Source: Caenicola sp034331105 (GTDB lineage: Bacteria; Synergistota; Synergistia; Synergistales; Synergistaceae). Taken from it: a stretch of 12,925 nucleotides of DNA. The position numbers were made by a program, and so were the translations under genes. Of this stretch, positions 6,220 through 12,798 are shown one piece after another. The stretch covers positions 1 to 12,925 of the forward strand of contig JAXQGB010000004.1 in the NCBI GenBank assembly GCA_034331105.1, given 5' to 3'. The notes under the pieces were generated by a model. The model worked only from the letters and a program-made list of their open reading frames with translations, had not been told where the DNA came from and did not search any database. Numbering within the stretch: the stretch's first letter is position 1; each line of letters begins with the position of its first letter.

Positions 6220-7191
6220 CTAACGGAAAAGGATGCTTACTGAATGCTCAGAATGGATCCTTCTCAAAGCCTCAGCAAAGAGAGGTGCTATCGGCAGAAC
6301 TGAAAGCCTGTCAAATTTCTTTTCTTCCCTGAGCGGGATCGTATCTGTTACAACGACCTCTTTGATCAGAGAAGCCTTCAGGCGGTCGATCGCAGGTCCG
6401 GAAAGAACTCCGTGCGTCGCGCAGGCATAAATTTCTTTCGCGCCTCTTTCGCGGAGCGCTTCGGCTGCCTTTACCATAGTCCCGGCAGTATCGATTATGT
6501 CGTCGACAAGGATAGCTGTCCTTCCCTCTATGTTTCCTATTATCTCCATCACTTCGCAAACATTCGTCACTTCGTGTGAGCGTCTTTTGTCAACTATCGC
6601 AAGTTCTGCATTTCCGATCTGTTCAGCAAACTTTCTTGCTCTCACGACTCCTCCGATATCAGGCGAGACAACTGTTACCAGCCCCTGGTCCACCTCTTTT
6701 TTGAGTGTCCTGTGAAAATAGGAGGCAAGAAGCGGAACGCCGGTAAGGTGGTCAACGGGTATATCAAAAAATCCCTGTATCTGGCCTGCGTGAAGATCGG
6801 CAGAAATGACCCTGTCAGCTCCGGCTTTTTCCAGAAGGTTTGCTATCAATTTCGAAGTGATCGGTTCCCTCGAGCGTGTCTTTCTGTCCTGCCTAGCGTA
6901 GCCGAAATAAGGCATGACAAGGTTTACACGATATACAGATGCCCTTCTCAAAGCATCCACTATGATAAGAAGCTCCATCAGATGCTCGTTGGCAGGTTCG
7001 CAAGTAGGCTGTACTACATATACGTCGGCTCCCCTGACACTTTCTTCTATCGAAACGCCTATCTCTCCGTCAGAAAACCTGAACAGTTTAGACGCTGAAA
7101 GGGGAACGCCGAGATTCATGCATATGCTTTCAGCAAACTGCTGATGAGCACTCCCCGAAAAAATTTTGACTTCCCTCAAACCTGCAGACAT
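6220..7191 (-). CDS. prs: Ribose-phosphate pyrophosphokinase (PRPP synthetase)
   Basis: Prs transfers pyrophosphate from ATP to ribose 5-phosphate. The product PRPP feeds purine, pyrimidine, histidine, tryptophan and NAD synthesis. The 323-residue length is normal for class I enzymes. Motifs in order are FSDGE (about 39-43), MPYFGYARQDRKTRSREPI (ATP-binding flexible loop region), ADLHAGQIQGFFDIPVDHL with the metal-binding His near 133, VVSPDIGG, and the ribose-5-phosphate loop DDIIDTAGT near 228-236. AGGGAGG at 7200-7206 is 8 bases before the ATG and lies inside the end of glmU. Only one base separates the glmU stop and the prs start, so translation is probably coupled. The glmU-prs pairing is the same as in Bacillus. 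Confidence 0.97.
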   Translation of the reverse strand: MSAGLREVKIFSGSAHQQFAESICMNLGVPLSASKLFRFSDGEIGVSIEESVRGADVYVVQPTCEPANEHLMELLIIVDALRRASVYRVNLVMPYFGYARQDRKTRSREPITSKLIANLLEKAGADRVISADLHAGQIQGFFDIPVDHLTGVPLLASYFHRTLKKEVDQGLVTVVSPDIGGVVRARKFAEQIGNAELAIVDKRRSHEVTNVCEVMEIIGNIEGRTAILVDDIIDTAGTMVKAAEALRERGAKEIYACATHGVLSGPAIDRLKASLIKEVVVTDTIPLREEKKFDRLSVLPIAPLFAEALRRIHSEHSVSILFR

Positions 7192-7192
7192 G

Positions 7193-8590
7193 TCAGTTTC
7201 CTCCCTTATGGATCTTTCTGCGGGAACTCCAGCCCTCTATGTTTTTCTGTTTTGCCCTTGCCACACCAAGAGCGCCTTCAGGAATATCCTGCGTAATAAC
7301 TGAACCTGCCGCCGTAACGACATTGTCTCCTATATTGACCGGCGCTACAAACATTGTATCACTGCCGACAAAACAATTGTTGCCAATTTTTGTAAAATTC
7401 TTTTTTTCTCCGTCATAATTACAGGTTATCGTACCTGCTCCGATATTTGTATGCTCGCCAACATCAGCATCTCCAACATAGGAGAGATGAGGGACCTTTG
7501 CACCCTTCCTCACTACGCTCTTTTTGATCTCGACAAATCTTCCGACGTGAACATTCTGGTGAAGTTCTGCTCCGTCGCGGATAAAAGCGAAGGGGCCAAT
7601 TATCGAATTTTCTCCTACCCTGCTCTTTTTGATCCTCACCGATCCGATAATCTCAACATTATCCTCAAGAACAGAGTCCTGAAGAACGGTAAAACTTCCT
7701 ATCCTGCAAGCGCTGCCTATAGATGTTTTTCCCCAGATCTGGACGTTGGGCTGGATCTCGGTGTCTTCCCCAAGGATGACCCTGGGTCCGATCCATGTAG
7801 AAATCGGATCGTTGCACCTTACACCCGTTCCCATCCACTTCTCGAGTATCCTTTTCTTCATGACTGCAGCGGCATCAGCCAACTGGTTAGGGTCGTTTAT
7901 CCCAAGAAATTCCGTAGGATCAGCGGCTTTAACAGCATCTGTCCGTCCTCCGCTTTTTTCTATAAGAGCTACAGCATCAGGAAGATAATATTCCTTCTGG
8001 CTGTTCATGCACTTCAGATCATCTATTACAGCTGACAATGAGATTGTATCGAATACATACATACCGCTGTTCACTTCACGGCATTTACGTTCGTCAGGAG
8101 TTGCATCCTTGTGCTCTACTATCCTTACCGACATGCCGTCTCTTATTACCCTGCCGTAACCTGTAGGATCAGTTAGGTCAAAGCTTAGAAAGCTGCATTT
8201 GTTATTTTTTTCTATGTGCGTATCAATAAATTTCTGAAGGGTCACAGCTCTTATCAGCGGAGTGTCCCCAGGGAGGATGACTACGTTGTCGAAATTTTTC
8301 CACCAGTCCTGGGCAAGTTTTGCTGCATGTCCTGTGCCTAGCTGTTCCCTCTGCCAAAGAACATTTATTTCGGGAAACTCATTTTTGGTCCATTCCTCTA
8401 CTGTTTCGCCCGAAAAACCGACCATTACAGATATGTCATTGAAACCTGCGGACCTTAACTCAGAAAGGGGGTAGTAAAGAAGCGGTTCTTCCATTATTTT
8501 GTGAAGGACTTTGGGCGTCTTACTGCGCATACGTGTACCTTTGCCTGCCGCCAATATCAATACACAGAATCGTTTCTGCTCATGCTGCAT
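7193..8590 (-). CDS. glmU: Bifunctional GlmU: GlcNAc-1-P uridyltransferase and GlcN-1-P acetyltransferase
   Basis: GlmU acetylates glucosamine 1-phosphate and then uridylates it to UDP-GlcNAc, the precursor of peptidoglycan and, where present, lipopolysaccharide. The 465-residue length fits the family. The N-terminal pyrophosphorylase domain shows LAAGKGTR (13-20) with Lys27, QREQLGTGHA, PGDTPLI and NSGMYVFD. The C-terminal left-handed beta-helix shows hexapeptide repeats, HLSYVGDADVG (catalytic His near 367) and NIGAGTITCNYDG. I start at ATG 8590 because AGGAG (8599-8603) is 8 bases upstream and this gives the family N-terminus. The open frame continues upstream to 8767, but that stretch is the tRNA-Gln gene and cannot be coding. 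It partners with glmM at 11428-12798. Confidence 0.97.
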   Translation of the reverse strand: MQHEQKRFCVLILAAGKGTRMRSKTPKVLHKIMEEPLLYYPLSELRSAGFNDISVMVGFSGETVEEWTKNEFPEINVLWQREQLGTGHAAKLAQDWWKNFDNVVILPGDTPLIRAVTLQKFIDTHIEKNNKCSFLSFDLTDPTGYGRVIRDGMSVRIVEHKDATPDERKCREVNSGMYVFDTISLSAVIDDLKCMNSQKEYYLPDAVALIEKSGGRTDAVKAADPTEFLGINDPNQLADAAAVMKKRILEKWMGTGVRCNDPISTWIGPRVILGEDTEIQPNVQIWGKTSIGSACRIGSFTVLQDSVLEDNVEIIGSVRIKKSRVGENSIIGPFAFIRDGAELHQNVHVGRFVEIKKSVVRKGAKVPHLSYVGDADVGEHTNIGAGTITCNYDGEKKNFTKIGNNCFVGSDTMFVAPVNIGDNVVTAAGSVITQDIPEGALGVARAKQKNIEGWSSRRKIHKGGN

Positions 8591-8620
8591 GACTCCGGCT
8601 CCTTTCATCAAAAACAAAAA

Positions 8621-8650
8621 TTTATATAAAACACAGTAAAACATTGAGAA
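8621..8650 (-). promoter_or_regulatory. Possible secondary glmU promoter
   Basis: On the minus strand TTCTCA (8645-8650) and TATAAA (8621-8626) are separated by 18 bases, in the AT-rich stretch between the tRNA 3' end and the glmU ribosome binding site. The -35 match is only 4 of 6, so this is a weak call. It would allow glmU expression independent of the tRNA promoter. Confidence 0.25.
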
Positions 8651-8683
8651 GGCTGTATCATTGCCTACCCGGTCAAAAAATGC

Positions 8684-8757
8684 TGGCTGGGGTGGATGGA
8701 TTCGAACCATCGGTGGCGGATCCAAAGTCCGCTGCCTTTCCTCTTGGCTACACCCCA
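8684..8757 (-). tRNA. tRNA-Gln, anticodon TTG
   Basis: The minus strand folds into a complete 74-base cloverleaf. The acceptor stem is TGGGGTG with CACCCCA. The D arm is GCC-AAGAGGAAA-GGC. The anticodon stem is GCGGA with TCCGC around the loop CTTTGGA, giving anticodon TTG, which reads CAA and CAG. The T arm is GATGG-TTCGAAT-CCATC. The discriminator G and an encoded CCA end it at 8684. It lies 93 bases upstream of glmU on the same strand, just downstream of a good promoter, so the two are probably in one transcript. Confidence 0.96.
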
Positions 8758-8772
8758 TTACGTGCAACGGAC

Positions 8773-8802
8773 ATTATAGCCTGTATATAGAAAATTAGGC
8801 AA
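8773..8802 (-). promoter_or_regulatory. Sigma70-type promoter for tRNA-Gln and glmU
   Basis: On the minus strand TTGCCT (8797-8802) is followed after 18 bases by a perfect TATAAT (8773-8778). Transcription would begin around 8766, about 9 bases before the mature tRNA 5' end. No other good promoter lies before glmU, so this probably drives the block down to at least the terminator at 4820-4849. Confidence 0.7.
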
Positions 8803-8819
8803 GTAGAACAGACCTCATA

Positions 8820-8834
8820 TTATAATCATTATGA
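8820..8834 (+). promoter_or_regulatory. PerR/Fur-type operator (near-perfect PerR box)
   Basis: TTATAATCATTATGA matches the Bacillus PerR box TTATAATnATTATAA at every defined position except one, and the Fur 7-1-7 consensus slightly less well. It lies between the divergent promoters, upstream of the -35 box of each. It sits next to a gene for a PerR-like regulator. This suggests autoregulation, with possible influence on the tRNA-glmU promoter 18 bases away. Confidence 0.65.
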
Positions 8835-8856
8835 TTTCAGTATTTTCCTCTTATTA

Positions 8857-8885
8857 TATACAATTATTTCTATATGATTTATAAT
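8857..8885 (+). promoter_or_regulatory. Promoter for the perR-like gene
   Basis: TATACA (8857-8862, 4 of 6 matches to the -35 consensus) and a perfect TATAAT (8880-8885) are separated by 17 bases. Transcription would begin near 8892, giving a leader of about 36 bases that contains GGAGG at 8914-8918. The operator at 8820-8834 lies about 22 bases upstream of the -35 box. Confidence 0.6.
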
Positions 8886-8927
8886 GACTCCTAAGTCGGA
8901 TTCTATTTAAACCGGAGGTATAAATTT

Positions 8928-9356
8928 ATGTGGACAATAAGTGAAGGTATAAACATCTTAAGAGGGCGGGGGGCAAAAATTACCGCTCAGAGGATCGCCA
9001 TATTGAAGCAGCTTGAAGGCAGGACAGATCATCCGTCAGCTGACATGCTCTACAAGGAACTCGCTGTTGATTACCCGACAATGTCTGTTGCTACTGTTTA
9101 CAGCACAGCACAGCTCCTTGCAGATGCAGGACTCATAAAAATACTCAGCATAGACGATAAGAGAGTGTATTTTGACCCGACAACATCCACTCACGGCCAC
9201 TTCCTCTGCAGGAACTGCGGAAAGCTCGTAGACCTCAAGATCGATGAAGAGGGGTTTTTCAAGTCGGCCAGCACTGCTCAGAACAGCATTGCACAGATAG
9301 ACAATGCAGAAGTATTCCTATACGGTCTTTGCACAGATTGCTTCAGCCAAAAATAA
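8928..9356 (+). CDS. perR: Fur-family transcriptional regulator, PerR-like
   Basis: This cytoplasmic Fur-family repressor probably senses peroxide through metal-catalysed histidine oxidation. The 142 residues hold an N-terminal winged helix (ITAQRIAIL, then MSVATVY as recognition helix) and a C-terminal metal-binding dimerisation domain. All five regulatory metal ligands of B. subtilis PerR have counterparts: His35, Asp83, His89, His91 and Asp102. The structural zinc site is complete: Cys94, Cys97, Cys135 and Cys138. Asp102 occupies the position that is Asp in PerR and Glu in Fur, which favours PerR. GGAGG at 8914-8918 lies 9 bases before the ATG. A near-perfect PerR box lies upstream. The downstream exported-protein gene overlaps its 3' end. 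Fur-family membership is certain; PerR rather than Fur or Zur is inference. Confidence 0.85.
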   Translation: MWTISEGINILRGRGAKITAQRIAILKQLEGRTDHPSADMLYKELAVDYPTMSVATVYSTAQLLADAGLIKILSIDDKRVYFDPTTSTHGHFLCRNCGKLVDLKIDEEGFFKSASTAQNSIAQIDNAEVFLYGLCTDCFSQK

Positions 9357-10489
9357 CAGGTTCGTTAATATCTTATAAGAAGCTCACATTTCTGCAGCAT
9401 ATCGTATCAAAAACTACAAACATTCTTCTTTTTGCAACGATAATTTTGCTGTCTGCAATTGTATTTTATTCTCCTGCAGGCGCAAGCACTGCTCCTTCCA
9501 ACCTTTACCGGATAAGTATCCCAATGGAACCAGGCAAGGATGTGTCCGTAATTTTTATCGACGGTACAACTGCTGTTATCGGTCAGGTCACCGCTTTGCC
9601 GCAGACGACCAGATGGCCCAGCTACAGTGCCAGTGCATGGGGTACTCCCGGAGAAGTATGTGCATCCGCTGTCAACGCAGTGCACATGCTTGTTTCTGTC
9701 GAGAAAGAGAAAGGAAGGACCCTCAGTATCATTCCGCGCGAAACTATCGCCCCTGCCGCAGGCCCCGGGGCTTCCGTCGTAATATCCTCGACGGCCGGGA
9801 CCGGAATTTTTGGTGCCTGGGCCCCTCCTGTCGGATCAAAGGTCTCTGTCGTAAAAAAAGGCACAGTTGACCCATCCCCACTATCTGTCAATGATCTGCC
9901 CCAAAAGGGTGACACTCTTATCATTACAGTTCAGAAAACGGATCATGGATACATGGCTGAAATAGAAAACAGACCCGGCGGAAGAGTAACTGAGTGGAGC
10001 AGGGAAGGATATCGGATCATAGGCCGTGTGATCAGGCCTCTTGCGGGAACAGGCCGTTTTGAAGGCACTTTGTTCCAAAAGACCGGCGCGCTTAGGGCAA
10101 ATCACAGCGGTGTCATGGATTTCAGTTCCTCGCAAAGGGGCAAGATAGGAGGGTTCCAGATCATTCCCTGGGATCACGCACTATTGTCAAAAGAAATGCA
10201 GGGCTCATGGGATATGACCCAGTGGATGATAATCGGCCCAAGTGACGGGAGATCTATGATGGGAGGAACATCCCCTCTTTTTAAAGGTGTTCTTGTCTCA
10301 GGTCCGTCAGAAGGGGAAAGTCTTTGGGACATTTGGTCGACCTATGGAAGAAGATCTCTCATATTGGCAAGAAAAAACGGGGGCCCTTGGGAAAAACTTC
10401 CTGAAGTCTCCGGAAGAAATGACTACGCGTTGAAAGATATAACACATCTTAAGATATATTTCCCGTTCACAGATGAACCGGCTCTTTAA
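9329..10489 (+). CDS. Exported protein of unknown function, overlapping perR
   Basis: I do not recognise a family. The 386-residue frame has an N-terminal signal peptide: Lys and His in the first 31 residues, a hydrophobic core ILLFATIILLSAIVF (32-46), and a likely signal peptidase I site after PAGA (52). The mature part of about 334 residues is rich in Gly, Ser and Pro, has no Cys motif for lipidation and no further membrane segment. It has a beta-rich look, for example VSVIFIDGTTAVIGQV and GRVIRPLAGTGRFEGTLF. No catalytic motif is evident. The frame overlaps the end of perR by 28 bases. No ATG or GTG lies between 9329 and the signal peptide. Only TTG at 9329 or 9338 is available, both without a clear Shine-Dalgarno site, suggesting coupling to perR translation. 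A strong terminator follows. Start position is uncertain. Confidence 0.75.
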   Translation: MHRLLQPKITGSLISYKKLTFLQHIVSKTTNILLFATIILLSAIVFYSPAGASTAPSNLYRISIPMEPGKDVSVIFIDGTTAVIGQVTALPQTTRWPSYSASAWGTPGEVCASAVNAVHMLVSVEKEKGRTLSIIPRETIAPAAGPGASVVISSTAGTGIFGAWAPPVGSKVSVVKKGTVDPSPLSVNDLPQKGDTLIITVQKTDHGYMAEIENRPGGRVTEWSREGYRIIGRVIRPLAGTGRFEGTLFQKTGALRANHSGVMDFSSSQRGKIGGFQIIPWDHALLSKEMQGSWDMTQWMIIGPSDGRSMMGGTSPLFKGVLVSGPSEGESLWDIWSTYGRRSLILARKNGGPWEKLPEVSGRNDYALKDITHLKIYFPFTDEPAL

Positions 10490-10520
10490 AGAATTCTGAA
10501 ACGATCGGGCTTTAAAAATT

Positions 10521-10544
10521 GAAGCAGGGCATTTGCCCTGCTTC
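10521..10544. terminator. Bidirectional intrinsic terminator shared by the exported-protein gene and galU
   Basis: GAAGCAGGGC (10521-10530) and GCCCTGCTTC (10535-10544) form a perfect 10-bp stem with the 4-base loop ATTT. T-rich sequence follows on the plus strand (TTTATAT). On the minus strand AATTTTTAAA follows. The hairpin lies 31 bases after the plus-strand stop and one base after the galU stop, so it ends both converging transcripts. Confidence 0.9.
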
Positions 10545-10545
10545 T

Positions 10546-11427
10546 TTATATCTTCACATTTAATTCTTTTTCGATAGTATCTATGATGATCTTCCTGAGA
10601 TCACGATCCTGCAAGGCTTTTATTATGGTCGCTCTGATCCAGCCTTCTCTTACGCCGCAGTCCAGTCTTCTTCCCTTATACAAAAGCGCGTAGACAGGCT
10701 CTTCTTCCAGCATCGAAGCTATCGCGTCAGTAAGCTGGTACTCGCCACCTCTGCCTCTCTTTATGCTCCTGAGATGTTTAAAGATAGAAGGTGAAAGTAC
10801 ATATCTTCCCATTATTGCCAGGTTTGACGGAGCATCTTTCGGGTCGGGCTTCTCTACCAGCCCCTTGACCCTGTAAACTCCGGGCTCGACCTCTTCTGCA
10901 TCAACTATCCCATACCTGGAAGTTTCTTCTTTATCAACTTCCTCAAGACTCAGCACTGAACCGCTGTATTTTTCTCTCACTGATTCAAGCTGCGCAAGCA
11001 CTGTAGGTTCGGCTATCATTACATCATCCGGCAGCAAAAGTCCAAAGTATTCATCATTACAGAATTCTTCTGCACAAAGCACCGCATGGCCAAGTCCAAG
11101 AGGTTTCTCCTGAAGAGTGTAATGAAAGCCGGCAAGTTCAGGTATCTTTTTCAATTGTTCAGCCAGGTCTTCCTTGCCTGTGACCATAAGATGCTCCTCA
11201 AGTTCCGAAGAATGCTGGAAGTACTGAAAAATGGTTTCCTTCCCCGTGCCTGTAACGAAAATTATTTCTTTGCATCCAGATGCTACGGCCTCATCTACTC
11301 CATAATGTATAAGCGGCCTGTCTATAAGAGGCATCATCTCTTTAGGGATGTCCTTTGTTACCGGCAGGAACCTCGTTCCAAGACCTGCAACAGGGAAAAC
11401 TGCCTTTCTGATGTGATCGAATGTCAT
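10546..11427 (-). CDS. galU: UTP-glucose-1-phosphate uridylyltransferase GalU
   Basis: GalU makes UDP-glucose from UTP and glucose 1-phosphate, feeding surface polysaccharide, glycolipid and galactose metabolism. The 293-residue length is typical. The nucleotidyltransferase signature is VAGLGTRFLPVTKDIPKEM (13-31). It is followed by QEKPLGLGHAV, LLLPDD, the metal-binding and sugar-binding region VEKPDPKDAPSNLAIMGRY, and GGEYQLTDAI. This is the GalU/HasC type of bacterial enzyme, not the RmlA type: the opening reads GLGTRFLP rather than GxGTRLxP-LT. The ATG at 11427 directly abuts the glmM stop codon. AGGGGG (11435-11440) inside glmM lies 7 bases upstream. It forms an operon with glmM and ends one base before the shared terminator hairpin. 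Confidence 0.96.
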   Translation of the reverse strand: MTFDHIRKAVFPVAGLGTRFLPVTKDIPKEMMPLIDRPLIHYGVDEAVASGCKEIIFVTGTGKETIFQYFQHSSELEEHLMVTGKEDLAEQLKKIPELAGFHYTLQEKPLGLGHAVLCAEEFCNDEYFGLLLPDDVMIAEPTVLAQLESVREKYSGSVLSLEEVDKEETSRYGIVDAEEVEPGVYRVKGLVEKPDPKDAPSNLAIMGRYVLSPSIFKHLRSIKRGRGGEYQLTDAIASMLEEEPVYALLYKGRRLDCGVREGWIRATIIKALQDRDLRKIIIDTIEKELNVKI

Positions 11428-12798
11428 CTAATTACCCCCTCTGCGTGCTATTTCAAGTATTGTATTTTCAAGCATGTCTGCTGTAGCGTTCATAAGTTCG
11501 TGATCCCTCGACTCAACAAATATTCTGATCAAAGGTTCAGTACCGGATGGCCGAAGGAGCATCCTACCCTTTCCTTCAAGCTCAACCATCGCCTTTTTTT
11601 CAGCTTCTTTAAGTCTGGAGCTGCCCAAAATCAAGTCTTTGTTTTGTATCCTGAGATTTCTGAGTATCTGCGGGTATCTGTCAAATCTGTCAGAGAGTGT
11701 GGATATGTCTTCACCCAGATCAGAGATCGCTCTGAGGAACAAAAGGCCTGAACATAATCCATCTCCGGTGTTTGCAAAATCAAGAGCGATCAGATGACCG
11801 GACTGTTCCCCACCGACCCGGCTTTTTTTCCTGCGCATCGTGTCAAGGACATATCTGTCTCCTACACCGCACCTGAAAACATCTATCCCGTCTTTCCTGA
11901 GAAGATCTTCAAGCACCATGTTGCTCATGACAGTAGCTACAACGCCGGAGCCAAGAGTCCCCTTCATTGAAAGCCAGCGTCCTATCACCCAGAGTATGAT
12001 GTCACCGTCGATGACCCTGCCCTTTGCGTCACACATCAGCACCCTGTCTGTGTCTCCATCGTATGCTATGCCTATGTCTGCCTTTTTATCTATAGTCTTT
12101 TCCCTGAGAAAACCCATATTTGTGACTCCAACGCCCAAATTTATATTTAAACCATCGGGTTTGTTCGCGAAAATCGAGACTTTGCCCTTCCAGTTCTTGA
12201 AGAGTGGTTCGACCAGCGCTGAAGCGGCACCGTTGGCAGCATCGATCACGATCGAATATTCCCTGTTTTCAACTTTATCCATGATCCCAATGAGAAATTT
12301 AAGGTAATCATCAGTCAGGCCGGGGGCGTTAGTGATCCTGCCTATGCTCCCATGGATCGGCCTCTCAATATCTTCCCTCACATCAAAAAGAGATTCTATT
12401 TCCAGTTCCTCATCATCAGAGAGTTTGAAACCATCTCCGTCAAGAAATTTAATGCCGTTATACTCTGCCGGGTTATGAGAAGCACTTATGACTGCCCCTC
12501 CGTCAAAATCGCCGGCTGCAACGGAATAACTTACTCCTGGAGTCGGGATCTCACCAATGGTGTAAACATCCCCTCCTGCTGACGTTATTCCCGCACAGAG
12601 CGCATATTCGATCATGTGTCCGGAATAGCGGGTATCTCTTCCAACAGCGATCTTTGGCCTGGAATTGCCCCTTTTCAAAAGAAAAAGCGTAAACGCTCTT
12701 CCCAGTTTCATCGCCGATTCAGGCTTCATCATTCCCCTGTTTGCGATATCCCTGACACCGTCTGTTCCAAACATGCGTCTTACTTTTGTATTTTCCAA
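11428..12798 (-). CDS. glmM: Phosphoglucosamine mutase GlmM
   Basis: GlmM converts glucosamine 6-phosphate to glucosamine 1-phosphate, the substrate of GlmU. The alpha-phosphohexomutase domains are complete: MFGTDGVRD (9-17), the active serine loop ISASHNPAEYNG (Ser near 105, normally phosphorylated), the metal loop DGDTDR (near 247), the sugar-binding segment GGEQSGH, and the phosphate-binding RPSGTEPLIRI (near 418). I start at TTG 12798 because AGGGGTG lies about 6 bases upstream. This places eight residues before MFGTDG, as usual in the family, and gives 456 residues. The frame stays open to 12894, but that extension (MTAETVSCRSS...) fits no GlmM N-terminus. ATG 12774 is possible but would remove the usual short lead and has no ribosome binding site. 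galU follows with no gap. Confidence 0.96.
   Translation of the reverse strand: MENTKVRRMFGTDGVRDIANRGMMKPESAMKLGRAFTLFLLKRGNSRPKIAVGRDTRYSGHMIEYALCAGITSAGGDVYTIGEIPTPGVSYSVAAGDFDGGAVISASHNPAEYNGIKFLDGDGFKLSDDEELEIESLFDVREDIERPIHGSIGRITNAPGLTDDYLKFLIGIMDKVENREYSIVIDAANGAASALVEPLFKNWKGKVSIFANKPDGLNINLGVGVTNMGFLREKTIDKKADIGIAYDGDTDRVLMCDAKGRVIDGDIILWVIGRWLSMKGTLGSGVVATVMSNMVLEDLLRKDGIDVFRCGVGDRYVLDTMRRKKSRVGGEQSGHLIALDFANTGDGLCSGLLFLRAISDLGEDISTLSDRFDRYPQILRNLRIQNKDLILGSSRLKEAEKKAMVELEGKGRMLLRPSGTEPLIRIFVESRDHELMNATADMLENTILEIARRGGN

Noticed and set aside
7451..8035. 194-residue open frame on the plus strand
   Set aside because: It is antisense to the conserved GlmU beta-helix and is a shadow frame.
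8591..8767. 59-residue N-terminal extension of GlmU
   Set aside because: This stretch is the tRNA-Gln gene and leader. The ATG at 8590 has a well-placed AGGAG and gives the normal N-terminus.
8811..8900. Additional PerR boxes around the perR promoter
   Set aside because: TTATAATGACTCCTA and nearby AT-rich stretches match the consensus at about ten positions or fewer, which is expected by chance in such AT-rich DNA.
11086..11751. 221-residue open frame on the plus strand
   Set aside because: It is antisense to galU and glmM, both clearly coding, and its translation is Lys/Cys/Phe-rich with no family features.
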